From Helicoverpa zea (lineage: Eukaryota > Arthropoda > Insecta > Lepidoptera > Noctuidae), in NCBI RefSeq assembly GCF_022581195.2, contig NC_061470.1, positions 1,116,001 to 1,180,000 of the forward strand: a stretch of DNA of 64,000 nt, read 5' to 3'. How positions within the stretch are numbered: the first letter of the stretch is position 1; every line of letters begins with the position of its first letter. Of this stretch, positions 12,102-25,213 are shown piece by piece. The notes beneath the pieces were generated by a model. That model saw only the letters and a program-made list of their open reading frames with translations. It was not told the origin of the DNA and did not search any database. The position numbers were made by a program, and so were the translations under genes.

Positions 12102-13512
12102 GTATTTCATTCGTAATGGCTTCTTTTGAAATTGTGAAGGTGTGGCTAATGGATAGGGAAAGATAGAGGTACCAAAACTTGTGAATGTTATTTTAAGTTC
12201 ATATGCGATGATGAAAGAAACCTAACGATAGCATGCCAAATAAGTTTAAAAAGCTTTAGAAATATAAATATCAGAGAAACCACAGACTTTATCGAGAAAA
12301 ATTCTCGTACTTTCATCCTGCTCTCAATAACATAAAACAATTACATATTTTCATCTTATGTCGATTTGAAAGTTCTCAATGGTATTTATTGTAATGCTAA
12401 AACATAGCTTAGTATCACCTTAAGTTTGACTTAAACCTTTACTACCCCTATCCATATCATCATATTTGAAAGAGTTACAAAATCCATCTTATGGAACCAT
12501 TTCCTTAAGTTATTTTTTCACTGCTTACTTCATATTCTACTTTGCTATGAAACATAAATCTTATTTACAAAAAAAATCTTCACCAACGCAACATAATTTG
12601 CGCAGCATCATAACACCATAAACTAAATAGTAAATATCTCGTTAATTATAAAAACATAAACACAATTAGAATAAAGCTCTATAGGTGCGCGTGAGCATAC
12701 AAACAATTAGTAGCAGCGTATAAGGAAGTGTTTACACTAGACGAAGCGTGGACGCTTTGAGAGGGGTTTGGATGGTGCTATGTATGAAGGAGTAAATGCC
12801 CCAAGTTATTGCTATGGAGAAAAGCTCTATTTATCCAGATCTGTACTATCTTTAGCTTTACATTATAAAAAGCTACGGGAATTGGTTTTCACTTAAGTCG
12901 GAAAAAGTCAGTCAGGATCTTGTGTTCGTATTTTTCTATTTAATTATTATGTATTTTGCTTACCAAATAAACTCTCCGAAATAAGCACAATATCTGCAGT
13001 AGCTTACCTGAAAACAAAAAACACAATTTATTACTGAAACTACTGCAAACAAATAAGTAGAAAACATTATTATTTATTATATTGCTATTTACAATTGAAT
13101 TCAATAATATCTAGAAATATTTATTGAAAACACTTTAGAAAACTAGCAACTTTTTTTTTAAGTTAATTCCTCCAATAGGTATTATATATTTTGATGCTTA
13201 TACAAACGTGATTGTAACAGGCCAGTATGTTGACTAGATAACCATTTATTATTATCTCTGCCTTTTCTTGCCTATTAACAAACTCTAGCATACCACCGTC
13301 CTTGTACAAAGGTATCTCCCACACGATAAGTTTTTGCGCGTCGCACCCACGCACCGACATCTATGTATTTAATCTGATGGACTTTTTGTACAATGTTTGA
13401 CACGTTTTTTTAAAGTTTTTTAGTGTAAAAGTCGCTTTTGGTGATAATTGTCAATGTTTACAACAATTTTGTCGAAAAACACAATGCGTTAGGCAAATTC
13501 CATTTATTGAAT

Positions 13513-13660
13513 ACTAGCTTCCACCCGCGGCATCATTCGCTTCCTAAGGGAACTAGTTTTTGCACCTAAATAAAAATTAGTCTAAATGTTATCCTGACTC
13601 ATACTAGTGACAAGTTTTATCAAAATCCATCAAATAGTTTTAGCGTGTAAGGGGAACAAA
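13513..13660 (-). repeat. MINE-like repeat fragment, reverse
   Basis: Begins actagcttccacccgcggca; the inner part cctgactcatactagtgac and caaaatccatcaaatagttt follows the usual family order. Confidence 0.6.
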
Positions 13661-14704
13661 AACATGGGTATGAATGATACATACAAATTTCCATGTTTAT
13701 GTATTCTGCTTCTAGTTTTGAATGACCACCATTCACTTTTACCTGTCCTATATAAAAATGACAAATATACAGGTGGAAATTACAGTGACCAATATCTCAT
13801 AATTAATTCCAGGCATCACCAAACTCATACCTAATTAAAATTTTCTTCAAACTATTGTTGATCACAATCAGAACAGACCAAAATATATATAAGGAGTCCT
13901 ATTGTTTAGATCCAAATGCTCCCTGGTTATTCCTCATAACATATTATGTACCTGTGCATACTCTAAGACAGGAGGGAAAAATTAATGTCTTCCTTTTCAT
14001 TAGGATTCCAATGTTGGTATTCAATGTGGTCTGACGAATTAGTTTCTGTATCGTTTGGAGATCATACATATACTATTTTATTCATAGTTTGGAATTTCCC
14101 AGAGGCAAGGCAGTTTTTCAAAAGGATCTACAGTTGGTACTGTTCAAAGACATGCATAGGTATAACACTAACTTTTGAGAGCTTTTATCTGCATTAAAAA
14201 TATTCTCTCTCATCATCTGCCCAGCCTAAATATTCCCTCCGACTGTACAATGTATTCGTAGGTACACAAAGGTTGCAACTCGCAAATTCCCCTTTACTTC
14301 AAATAAAATCACTATATCACTACGCACTACAATAAAGTCTAGTCTAATAAAATTAAGACTGAACAAACAAACAAATGACTGTGTAATTGAAACAATACAA
14401 AACTCATAAAGTCAAATACAAATGTATGGTCGGCGCGGCGCCAAGAGATACATCCTGATACAACTGCATACAATTACAAAGATACACTGTACAATTGTAT
14501 GAGAGACTAGCTTCCGCTACCGGTTCTACCCGCGTACCGTGGGACTTACTTCGGGCATCTGGATAGCCTAAAACCTTCTGAGATAAAAAATAGGCTATCT
14601 AAAACTGAAAGATTTTTTTCTTGAAATTAGCGCGTTCAAGCTGACAATTTCCCCCAGATCCCGGGTGTCACGTGAACATCGTTGGAAGTTATTATTGATA
14701 GTAA

Positions 14705-14877
14705 GTTGCCAGGAAGTCTAAACACTACCAACCAATCTTACCAAGGGTTATTGGGTAACTGGGTTGAAGGGGCCCCATAAGCAGTCACTCCATATAAAAC
14801 ATTAGTTTTCAGCTGAATCCAGCTAGACTGGAAGCAAACCCCAACATATTAAGAAAAGGCGAGGCAGATGATGATGA
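14705..14877 (+). repeat. (GAT)n-tailed interspersed repeat, copy
   Basis: Ordered family blocks accaatcttaccaagggtta, gtaactgggttgaagg, gcagtcactcc and tagactggaagcaaacccca end in gcagatgatgatga. Confidence 0.75.
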
Positions 14878-15787
14878 AAACTCAGCAATAATCAAAGATG
14901 AAGTCAATGTCAAGTTGTATACAGTTAACTGTTAGATAAATATGACGTCACCAATGTAGGTAAGCTTGAGATCCTGGCGGCAACTGCATACAATTAAAGG
15001 GCAATAGAGTTATCCGACAAATACTTGAGTGAGCTGATGAGATCAGCGTGTTAGACCGTAATCACAGACCGAATAGCTTTGAACAGACACACAGACTTTT
15101 AATTATTACATTTATAAATATATCTATGAAAGGCTAAAGCTTTTTTATTTGAATCTTGATATGATTTTCACAAGGATATTAAAAACAAATCCAAACTCGT
15201 AATTTTGAAACTGAAAGTTTGTGTGATAACACCGTGGAAAACATTCTCACCAAAAGAAACTAGTAGGTATTGCTAATAGATTGTTATTAGTCAAATGTAT
15301 GCTGGTACTAACTAATTATAATAATTTATAGAAGTTATAGATAGTTCCTGTATGTGATAGAACACAATAGAATCTTTATCCTTTATCTAAATACCTTTAC
15401 GCTAATGCATAAGGAAGTAAAGTTTGTAATATTGTAAAGGGAATATCTCTAGAGTCAGAAAATTATTTTAGAAAACCCATTGTCAGGACGATTGATTATT
15501 GAAACTGTGACAAATAGCTGACATAACACATTACTTAACTACCTAAATTAAGAAATGACAAAGTACCTACCACTGAAAAGATTCCTTGAAACATTCAATG
15601 GAAAACTACCCAATAAGTGCCACCAATGATTCCAGAAACAAATACGCAAATTAAGACCAAACGCAAACGAACTAATAGACATTCATATAAATCTGTCCTC
15701 TAATTAAAGCCAATAATTAACGTTGTACGACTAGCTGCGCACACGCACGTGATCAAGCGGTTAATGAATTAATTAAAAGGGTTGCTT

Positions 15788-16367
15788 CACGGAGTAAGGA
15801 AAGATAACCGGAGATACCATAATGCAGTTAGGTCAGGCACATTCTTCTAGGTTAATCTCGTAAAAGCGTTAGTGGGTAAAGAACCAACCTCTCAAGTATG
15901 AGTGCGTGGGTTCGATTCCAGGTCAGGCATGTACCAATACAACTTTTCTGAGTTTGTATGTACTTTCTAAGTATATCTTGGACACTTATGGCTGATAAAA
16001 ACCTGGACTGTTTAGTCTGAAATCACCAACCCGCATTGAGCAAGCGTGGTGATTAATGCTCAATCCTTCTCCATGTGAGAGGAGGCCACAGCCCAGCAGT
16101 GGGACGATAAAAAGGCTGTAACGGTAACGGTAATCTCGTAAGGTGGGTATGACCAAAACGATCAATTATGAGAGAACTAACGAGACGTTCGGGTTCTTTG
16201 CGACATCTGTCAACGATTTTTGGTATTACAAAAAATGGTCGGGTCCAAAGGCGTATAAGGGCGAAGACAGTAACGTTCTTCGTCCCCTGAACAGACGTAT
16301 GTTAGCGCGCTACTTTCTTATGAGATTTTCCGTTATGGCACCTCCGCTATTTATTTTGTTCTCCACG
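15788..16367. mobile_element. hAT-like MITE (copy 1), carrying a nested SINE
   Basis: Ends are CACGGAG... and ...CTCCACG. The flanks GGTTGCTT (15780-15787) and GGTTTCTT (16368-16375) form an 8-bp target duplication with one mismatch, as for hAT elements. Without the nested SINE and its 11-bp duplication the element is about 302 bp and aligns with copy 2 at 35126-35417 (shared stretches such as tttttggtattacaaa and tatggcacctccgcta). The 83-codon frame inside it is incidental. Confidence 0.85.
15864..16130 (+). mobile_element. tRNA-headed SINE inserted in the hAT-like MITE
   Basis: The insertion is flanked by an 11-bp duplication TAATCTCGTAA (15853-15863 and 16131-16141). The head contains a Pol III B-box (GGTTCGATTCC at 15909-15919). 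The 3' half carries the tail ...AGCCCAGCAGTGGGACGATAAAAAGGCTG, shared with several 3' fragments in the window, and ends in short GTAACG repeats. The tail is probably borrowed from a LINE, as in other SINEs. Confidence 0.85.
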
Positions 16368-16821
16368 GGTTTCTTAGACAATAGTTTTAATTAAAATGTG
16401 TTTAATCTTTGTTGTATTTTAATTGTTATGTTTCTTCGGTCGGTGTTTCTTTATAATGGTGATTTAATGATTTATTGGTGTTTGGTAATTAGGTGTAAGA
16501 CTCACGCGCAGATAAACAATGAGAAGACTGTATGGAAAATACTTTGTTTAAGACTGAGATATTATAATCTATACAAAATAATGCTGTGTAAATCTTTTAT
16601 GTTAAAACTGTAGATTTTAAAAAAATGTAGTATGGAGATGAAATGAAGCCTAGGATATAAGATTATCATCCGTGTCTGATTCCTAGTAACTTCGGGAAAT
16701 ATCTCGTTTAAATTATGTAGCATTAGAATGTTTTGTCGACGCTTTCCTAAGAACAACTGTACAGTTGTCTTAAGAAAACTCGCGTTTATGTTTTCTTTGG
16801 ACTTGGCCCAAAGCCTAAATA

Positions 16822-17573
16822 TTAGGGGTTAAAGTATGAAATTGCTGTTTTATTCTAGTAGGTTTTTGAATTGCCATAGAGTCTTCATGGTTTGAGGTTT
16901 TCGAATGAAACTTGTTTCACATGGTTTCTGTGATGTTCTTCTTTTAAAAAATGTGAAACATTTGATTAACGATGTTCAATTGTTTTTGTTATTCAACTTA
17001 AACAAGAAAGATGGATACTGCGAAAAGAGTAATTTTTGAATATGAGTTCCGACGCGAAAGTGAACGGCAGAAGCAGCCGCAATATCAATGCTGCATTTGA
17101 AGAGGTGTCTGATAATGAACGCACCGTGCGATTTTGGATTAAACGCTTTCGTAGTGGAAACTTCGACTTGAAGAACGAGCCACGAGGAAGACCGCCTGAC
17201 AGGTGATTAACGAGGAATTAAGAGAGACGGTGAACGCCGATCCTAGCCAAACTACCCAGATACCCAGCCGAACACCGAATAATGTTGAAAAAAGTAGCAG
17301 TAAAACAGCCACGACTCATGAATCGTTATTGCTGCATGACAACGCGAGACCTCATACAGCAAGATAAACCGATTTAACTCTTCAGGTACTGCAGTTGGAA
17401 ACTATTCGTCTTCCTCCATTCGCCAGACCTTGCTCTAACGGACTACCATTTTTTTTTTTTGTGATTTGAACAATTATCTGCGTGACAGGCAACTATTTTG
17501 AATAAATAAGTTTGTAAAAAAATACAATTAAGATTTTCAGTACAAATCGGCAATTTCATACTCTAACCCCTAT
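16822..17573 (+). pseudogene. Internally deleted mariner element with transposase remnants
   Basis: Inverted ends TAGGGGTTAAAGTATGAAAT / ATTTCATACTCTAACCCCTA are flanked by TA (16820-16821 and 17574-17575). A start-like ATG at 17011 opens a short frame that soon shifts. In another frame the HTH region RNINAAFEEVSDNERTVRFW continues to KRFRSGNFDLKNEPRGRP. After a deletion the catalytic region appears as LLHDNARPHTAR and, frameshifted, PDLALTDYHFF. The middle of the transposase, including the first catalytic Asp, is missing, so this is a dead, non-autonomous mariner of about 752 bp. Confidence 0.88.
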
Positions 17574-20500
17574 TATTTAGTTTACTTGAAAAAAATTGTG
17601 ATTTCGCAGGTTAACATACATGAAGAAATGGCCCTTCGCAAGATTGCAACATTCTCGTTTACAATCTCACTTTGGATTAGCAAATAGACGTGTACACATT
17701 TATCGATAACCTGCCTGTACATTGTACAACATTATCGATATCTAAACATTGTACAATATGAGGTATATTCATTGAAGTATATTGTGTAGTGCGCCACAGG
17801 AATGGCATTTCAGTTAATATTTACATAAGTCACAACGCTATCGGAGTCTGATGACTGGTCTGGAATGTACTGGTGAGCACAGCAAATTGTACCTAATAGT
17901 GTGATAGTAAATTCTACTGTAGGTTTTTATTTATTTCGTTTTCTTTGTTTCGCTCTAAGCTCCTGAAAATGTACAGTACAATTATTTATAGCTATAAATT
18001 GGCGTTATTTGTGGGTTGTAATGCATCCTAAATGATTTACATAATTTTCAGTAAAACTACTTACTAGACAAAATCTCGCTATGCCACTCTTAACGTCTCG
18101 ACTGAAAATGTGCGATTTCCAGCTTTCTCGAACAAAATTCTCAACCTAAATATTTAGCTTAAACACACATCACTGTACTGTATCTTATCTATATTTCGAA
18201 TCGGTTACATTTTACAAGCAATAGTTTTCTTTCAAAACTGACTTGTGTACTCGCCGCACTCGCCAGTACCGCGGTCTCCATCCAATATAATATGTAGGTA
18301 ACTCAGCATACTATCAGAGATAAGCTATCGATCCGTCATCTGGACACAATTATACCAGTCCATGGGACACAATTGTACCAGTTTATAGCACACAATTGTA
18401 CCAGTAACATTCATCGTTGCACATTGCAAGAGCAGATCGAGTTACAAATTCTGATTAGTTTCAGATTGGCTGTTATAGGTCTCGTCAAACTTCATGGCAG
18501 CTATTCTAATTTAATTTAAAAAACAAGCTTGTTTGTTTGAACGTACTAAGCTCAGAAAACACTAGGAAGTTTGAAAAACATTCAGTTTTAGAAAGCTTAT
18601 GTACCTATCAAGGAAGGTTACAAGCTACTTGTTAATTTTTTACCCAACTGTGCAAATTAGTCTCCACGAGACGCGGGTGAAAGCGGAAGATACTTGAAGA
18701 TACTACTACTACTAGTCATAAAAAAACTTGAAATATTTTCCGCTTTTTCTTTATCCAACCGAGCGAATTCTCCCTATTTATCTAGAGTATTATCAGAATT
18801 ATCTTTCTCTCCGAACATACATTAAAGTTATTTTCATAAAAAATAAATCTGTTTTCTTATTCTCACAAGACATACTTCCACAATGATAAACTATTTACAG
18901 GCAAGTCTTACTGAAACATGAATCATAAAAACAATAACATTCCTACTTAGATAAAATCGAGCGATGCCGAGAAATGAGCAAACAGACAAACAGACAATGT
19001 TTATTTATTATTACGTAGTATTTCGCGTACTTGATGGACGCAGAATGACAATATGTGCATTCCTCGGTAAAGTGCATTGTAAATGGTGGAGCCTTAAAAA
19101 AAGAATATAATTATTAATGTTATGGCTAAAGACCGAAGTGCGGTTATATCTAGGTTGAACCGGCTAACGCCAGATCTAACCGGCCATTTGCGGCTAAAAA
19201 CAAATCTTTTTAACGAACAAGATCAAATGGCCAAACAAATTTTATTGAAAGGTTAAGCTTAACTAGGAAACTTCAACGTGTAAGATAATATAATGACACG
19301 TAGACATGGTCATAAAAAAATGTAATATCTTCAGGAAAAAAGAAATTGAAACAATTACCCATCATTTCAATTCTTAGATTATATTCATTTAGTTTTCCAC
19401 ACATGCTACTACGAACGGTCAAACGCATACTGCAAGCTCACAATTCCACGAAAACATGCATTTCCAAAAAGATCACAATCTGCTCAAACACTCAAGGAAT
19501 AGTAATATTTATCCAGGAAAACTAACATTGTTTACTTAATGCATATAACCAACTGAAACCGCAAATATTAAAGCGAAAATCTCCATAAATTTTAGCCGAG
19601 GAGAGAGGCAATGCAACAAATAGTGATAAAAGTGATAGCTCATACATTTTCGAACATATCGTTAAGTATGCACACGACAAAATTGACAAACACAGGCATA
19701 AAGATGTAAGAAACATTTTTTTTTGCATCTTTGTACCTTAAAGACTCCGAAACTACTGAACTGATTTGAAAAATTCTTCCACTGTTGGAAGCTTCAATAT
19801 TCCCAAGTAACATAATTATCACAAAGACGCTATTTTAACCGGGAAAACAGCTGGTATTGGTATAGACAGCAATCTCGTTCCTTTGACAGACTTAAAGGCA
19901 CGGCGTCTCCTGTTGGCTTAATGCTCTAAGATGCTCTAAGATGTTTACTATCCATACAGTATTGCATTTAATGGAAAAACACGTGCGTTGTGATTTTAAT
20001 ATTGATTTAATTGGTTTGCGTAATGTCGGTGTCTGTTATCTAATTAATGTTCAAGCTAAGATGGTGTGTGATGCAATTGTTTTAATTTATTCTCAACATG
20101 TCTACGCTTCAGGAAAATATTTAGATTTAAAGGTTTATAGACAACAAGAAGGAAAAATAACGCTAAGGGTTGTACCACGTTATTACATATTACTATACAA
20201 TATACATATTGCACCCCACTACTTATGTATACATGAGTTTTAGAAAGGATGCTTTAATTCGATTTTAGTCAGTATGCTATTTGCATTAACTTCAGCCTTG
20301 GTTTTTCTAAAAGTAGGAAAATGATCAGTAATGATACCTATTATATTGATAATATATCTTCTCTTTTAAAATGAATAAATAAATGGCTTCACCATCGGAT
20401 TTTTTTCTTTTTGACTGCATTTAGTTTACCATAATGCAGATACGTCATTCTATAACTGCACTACATTAATTCAATCCTATTAAATAATGCATGTTGACTT

Positions 20501-20849
20501 GAAACAACAGAGCTTTGTCGATACACTTAATTATAAAAACAGACCTCTAATGGATTCGTTATCTACACGTCAGTCACAAACATTTATTGCTATAAACATT
20601 TAGTTTTCTGTTTATAAATTGTCACACAGTAATAAAATTCTGATGAGTAATTTCCTGTGGGATTCGACCTTTTGTCAGTAACTGTGGGAACGGTGACCTC
20701 TATCCTTTGGACAGACAAAAATACAGATACATCTATATAATCTTCTATAGATATTTGCAAAAGCTGTTCCTCGTAGTTTCTCCTGCATCCCGGGAAAACC
20801 ACTTCCCGCAACCGTGTGAAAAAGTTTTATAAAATAAATGCGAAAATAA

Positions 20850-20992
20850 TTCTGCCTGTCAGTCTGACCGACTTTCACGATAAAACTATATACTGTACCA
20901 AAGCTTGAGAAAGAATATAGACTACTTTTAACCTTATTGCGAAAAGTGGTTCTCCCAGAAAACAGGTGCAATTGCAGTTCACAGCTAGTTTT
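20850..20992 (+). repeat. MINE-like repeat fragment
   Basis: It contains ctgcctgtcagtctgaccga, actgtaccaaagcttgagaa and a cagctagtttt end. It accounts for part of the 124-codon minus-strand frame at 20675-21049, which I do not treat as a gene. Confidence 0.5.
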
Positions 20993-22231
20993 CTTCGTTC
21001 TGCCCTGTTCCCAATTTTTTTTGGGGCCTATTCCATTTTTCCCTGTCACTCGTCATACTAACACTCACTCCATCGATCCATCCATCTTTTCTTAGATCTT
21101 ACTCTTCCTCTACATCCGTCTACATTCATACTTAGCACACACATTGTTGCAGGCGTATTAGTTTGCAGTGTACAGCTAGTAATGTACATAAATTACTTAC
21201 TTCAACCTCAAGCGAACTTCCTAATTTCCCACCTGTCACAATCAATGCCCATTCTTTTGTTTCTCCCGTCATCAGTGACACATACACTGCTCAGTACATT
21301 TCCTCAAGCAGATTGATACTCGCGGGGTAGGCAGGTACCGCCCTTTCGTTGTACGATCACGTGCGCCCCTCCCACTGTCAACTACAATTAGCTGTTAAAG
21401 GACTGTCTTGGACAGATGAATGGTTTACTGGTACTTTGTAATGATGTATGTATATTATTTATTCTTTTACAGGATTCCTTGTTACTAATTTACCAATTTT
21501 GATGGAAAGAAGGTATATAAAGCTCTAAGTGGTCAGCGGTTCCATGGAGTTCTAAGAGGGTCTAGGAAACAACTATTTCTTGGACTTGGATAAAAAGTAG
21601 ACTATATACTTTTACAGGCTCTTAAAACTATTTGGGAACCTTTAAGTAATGTTTTCTACCATTTGGTCACAGAACCCTAAAACCACAATTTTATAGCTTC
21701 ATCAACTGTCAGTAACAAAATTAACTTAAAGTTTTATAAAACTAAGGACTGTGAACAAAAAGAAATAAGACCATAACACCAACCACAGACATCTTAAGAA
21801 CCCGACATTAAAACCTCAAACTCCATCAAAACAATCCTTTGATACAACTTACCACAAGTAACAGATATCCTTATAAACCAAAAGCCGTCTTATTTAGGAC
21901 AATTTTTCCCTTAAAAAGGCCATCAAACTTGTGAGTAAAGTCCATGGTGTTCTGACAGAAATACATCGCCATATGCACGCCATAACATGTTGTGTAATAC
22001 GACACTGAGGCAGGGTTGCCGAGATTATAAGCTAATGTGTGGTTAAAGGGAGACTCTATCCGTCTTACCACAAAATTTTTTAAACGTCAGTTTAAGCCTT
22101 GTCTAAAAAAATGTCACATTATGACGTTGACATATGGTTCATTTTGCAGCCACAATTTTTTTAGACAAGTGTAAAACAGGCGTTTAAGTTTTTGTAGTAA
22201 GGCCATATATGTTTAGTGTATGTGGTACTAG

Positions 22232-22530
22232 CTATTCCCCACGGTCTCATCCACGTCCCAAGGGTATTTGTTCGATTTTCCCGATAAAATATAGGATACA
22301 TATGTCACCCAAATATAGTGTAGCTTCGCGACAGTGAAAGAATGTTTCAAATCGCTTCAGTACCTTTGGAGCCTATTGGACTTAGTAACTATTAAGTTAT
22401 CCGTGATTTAGGGTATAAACCAAAAAAAAAACAACGAAAGGAGGGAGGTCCCGAGAGTAATATACATATAACTAAGCTTTCAGCGTATAGTCCGTTCAGT
22501 CGTTTTTGCACCTAAAAATAATGTTAGCAT
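22232..22530 (-). repeat. MINE-like repeat, reverse
   Basis: Begins actagctattccccacggtc; it includes cccgataaaatataggatac, tagtgtagcttcgcgacagt and agcgtatagtccgttcagtc, the usual order on the reverse strand. Confidence 0.65.
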
Positions 22531-23607
22531 GCTTGATTCTGGCATTTAAATTGTAAGAAAGTTAGTAAGAAAACATCTTAATCCTAATATTTTATGAATA
22601 TAAGTGATGTGTCATCCTCACAGCCCTGCGTTAGACATCTGCCTTTTAAGGCGTACCAAAACGAATGCACATCACATGCGCGTGAGTCTAACGTTGTGTG
22701 TTAGTGCATCCTGTTGCGACATAGCGCAATGTCGGACCAAATATTACTTACCAGTATTTTCGGAGATTTATGGAGTCAAACATTTCGAAATATACGAGTA
22801 CCATAGGTGTAACTATTGAGCAATTTTCATTCGTTATTGTATCTGATTTTATAACTAGTTGATAATTTATAAAATGGATTTCCTACAACATGCTAGAATC
22901 CAGAAGGAATGAATTCAATTGCTCTATATTTTGATTTAGATATATCCATAATATATCGAAGATTGGTGTAAAAATGCCACATAACTGAACAAGTTGGTGC
23001 AATATGACTTCATGACATCATTTATTATCGTGAAACAGCTTCTAATATAGCTTTGACTAAATTAAGTATCCTGTACCAATTGGGAAGAAAATTTTAGATA
23101 ATAGGCCCTACAAAAAATCAAATGCGGCTCAAAATGTATTAGATATTACGGTAGGTTAGGATTAGTAATCAAAATAAACATGCAACAAGTTACATAAATA
23201 TTTTGATACCAAAAAAGGTAAACATTATTTTCAGTTAAGGGATGTTTATCGATACAAAATAGCCAACGAACAGCACTTCCGTAAAACAAGGACATAAACG
23301 CCATCCAACGCAAACAAAACAGGAATGTGGCTTTGTTACAAAATCAAACAAAATCTGAATATAGAAATACAAACAAAAACATACTTTAAACTCTAAGCAA
23401 TAAAGTTCAAAATCAATAAGAACACATGCTGAAAATTTCACACACGCAGTCGTTTGAAATTGTGATTTAAGTGCCTTGAAATAAAGTCGTTTTTCAATTG
23501 TAAGTGTTACTGTTTGTAGTACATAATGCTTTATGAGTTTTCAGAAAGGATGAAAGCTTGTGAATGGTACCAATTTGGTGTGAATCGTACTTATTTCTTC
23601 CTTACAG

Positions 23608-23791
23608 GATATATTGGGAAGTAAATATCGAGAATTACGATACGCCTAGCCGGTATGAGAATGGATGGGTGATTGTTATTCTTTCACGGGATATATTAGG
23701 TGAATTCTCAACTGAAAGATATTGTCAATTGATATTGATACGATTACAGCCTCAGATCAACGAATTACAGCTATTGGATAAAAAGTTCTAA
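23608..23791 (+). CDS. Candidate last exon of an unknown gene, with poly(A) signal
   Basis: A good acceptor (tttcttccttacag|g) is followed by a phase-2 frame, IYWEVNIENYDTPSRYENGW, VIVILSRDILGEF, then LILIRLQPQINELQLLDKKF and TAA at 23789-23791. An AATAAA lies at 23872-23877, 80 bp after the stop. Hydrophobic and charged residues alternate as in a folded domain. No upstream partner exon was found within several kilobases, so it may be the 3' end of a gene with long introns, or a chance frame next to a retroelement-like tail. Family not recognised. Confidence 0.3.
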
Positions 23792-24942
23792 GTCGAAATT
23801 AAATTTCTTTGGAATGTTTGTACGTACATGTCTTATCTGTGTTGTGTGTGTTTTTATATGTTTTTGTGTACAATAAAGAATAATAATAATAAAAAAAGAA
23901 TAATGTTTTAAAGGGAAATGTTTTCGTATCCTTCAGAGCAAAAAAACTGAATCCAGTTATATAAAATTGATAATAAAGGTTTAGGAAACTGTTATCTTGT
24001 TAAGAACAAGGTTTATGAAACGATATCTCATTTTGTTTCAGCGTGCACATTTCATTAATTTTACAATAAAAATCATCTGATAGAAAAACATCAAAACAAA
24101 CACATTTAGATGTTTACTATAACTAAAACACATAACAGTTATCTACCCCTATTTGCGAGAAAGCTAATAAAGATTGGAGTACACAGTGATTCATGCGGCA
24201 AGCTAGACGCGACCGGCGACGCCGCTTCGACGCATCCCCTTTGTAAACAGCGTAGTGATGGGACACGAGCACTCGTAAATGTCGATAACATCGATAGTTT
24301 TTAGTAAAAATAAGTGAAGTATTATGTGGTTGGATAGTTAGTTAATGGTACAGCTTTATTGAAAGGAATAAATGGGATATTAATTTCGTATTCAACATAC
24401 TCAAAATTATCACTCATATCTTTAGTCTCAATCATTCTATGATGGACATTCAACACACATGTAACACTTCTAATTGTATCAGCAATTGCTAATATTAGCG
24501 CGTTCTAGCAAAAATACAATCTTTTCATGTTTCTTGTACAGACGTAGCGCACAATACATGTATAGTTATTGAAATTTTTCCCACAAATTAGATTTCAATT
24601 TCTTAACACAGAGACGAGAAAATGAGACGACATTGAAATCAAGAGTACTCAACAATCGATTTTTATTTTAAAGAGTATGTATATACTCAACTACTAAAAA
24701 AGTTAAGAGGCTTAAATCGGTCCCGTATGCCCATAATATGTGAATCTCTTTTTAAAAAGAGGTATGTTTTATATATTTTTCTCTGTTATAAAAGTTACCT
24801 AATCATGTTTCTACGTCTAACAAAATAAGGTTTATATCATGAACTTTCAGGTAACCAAGTTGTATTTTGATCCGTTTTGTATTTACTGAGAAAAATTGAG
24901 ATCCTTGGCGCCAAAAATTCTGTAATTAATTTGTCTCAATTA

Positions 24943-25206
24943 GACGACCTCGATGGCGCAATGGTCATCATGCCGGACCGCCGAACCTGAGGTCCCGGTT
25001 CGATTCCCGGTTCGGTCGACATTTGTGTGATGAGCATGCTTGTTGGCCGTGGTCTGGGTGTTATGATATGTATTTATAAATATGTATATATGTAGCTATA
25101 TGTAGTTTATCAGTTGTGTTAGCACCCATAACACAAGTTAATAAATAACTTACCGTGGGGCTAACCGACCGTGTGTGAAAAGGTGTCCCGACATTATTAT
25201 CAATAG
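24943..25206 (+). mobile_element. Second tRNA-headed SINE family, copy 1
   Basis: The head has a tRNA-like arm and B-box (CGGTTCGATTCCCGG around 24997-25007). It is followed by a body shared over its whole length with 59511-59769, ending GGTGTCCCGACATTATTAT. A 7-bp TCAATTA at 24936-24942 and 25207-25213 may be the target duplication. There is no relation in the body to the (ATC)n-tailed family. Confidence 0.85.
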
Positions 25207-25213
25207 TCAATTA

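Larger units (their letters stand above)
12102..15779. other. No gene seen apart from listed repeats
   Basis: AT-rich sequence with the repeats listed at 13513-13660 and 14705-14877, and a further MINE-like end near 14508-14605 (cgctaccggttctacccgcg). Frames at 13607-13834 and 13985-14197 have neither homology I recognise nor good splice borders. Confidence 0.6.
17576..23607. other. No gene seen apart from listed repeats
   Basis: Holds MINE-like pieces (about 19700-19860, 20850-20992 and 22232-22530) and scattered short frames. Clusters of TATCGATA-like words occur near 17700-17745. No exon chain could be built. Confidence 0.6.

Noticed and set aside
16143..16394. 83-codon frame
   Set aside because: Lies inside the hAT-like MITE; the homologous copy at 35126-35417 does not keep the frame.
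20675..21049. 124-codon minus-strand frame
   Set aside because: Overlaps a MINE-like repeat and has no recognisable protein content.
24943..25010. tRNA-like sequence with B-box
   Set aside because: Continues into a SINE body shared with 59511-59769; the cloverleaf is not intact, so it is a SINE head and not a tRNA gene. The same applies at 15864, 48921, 53884 and 59511.
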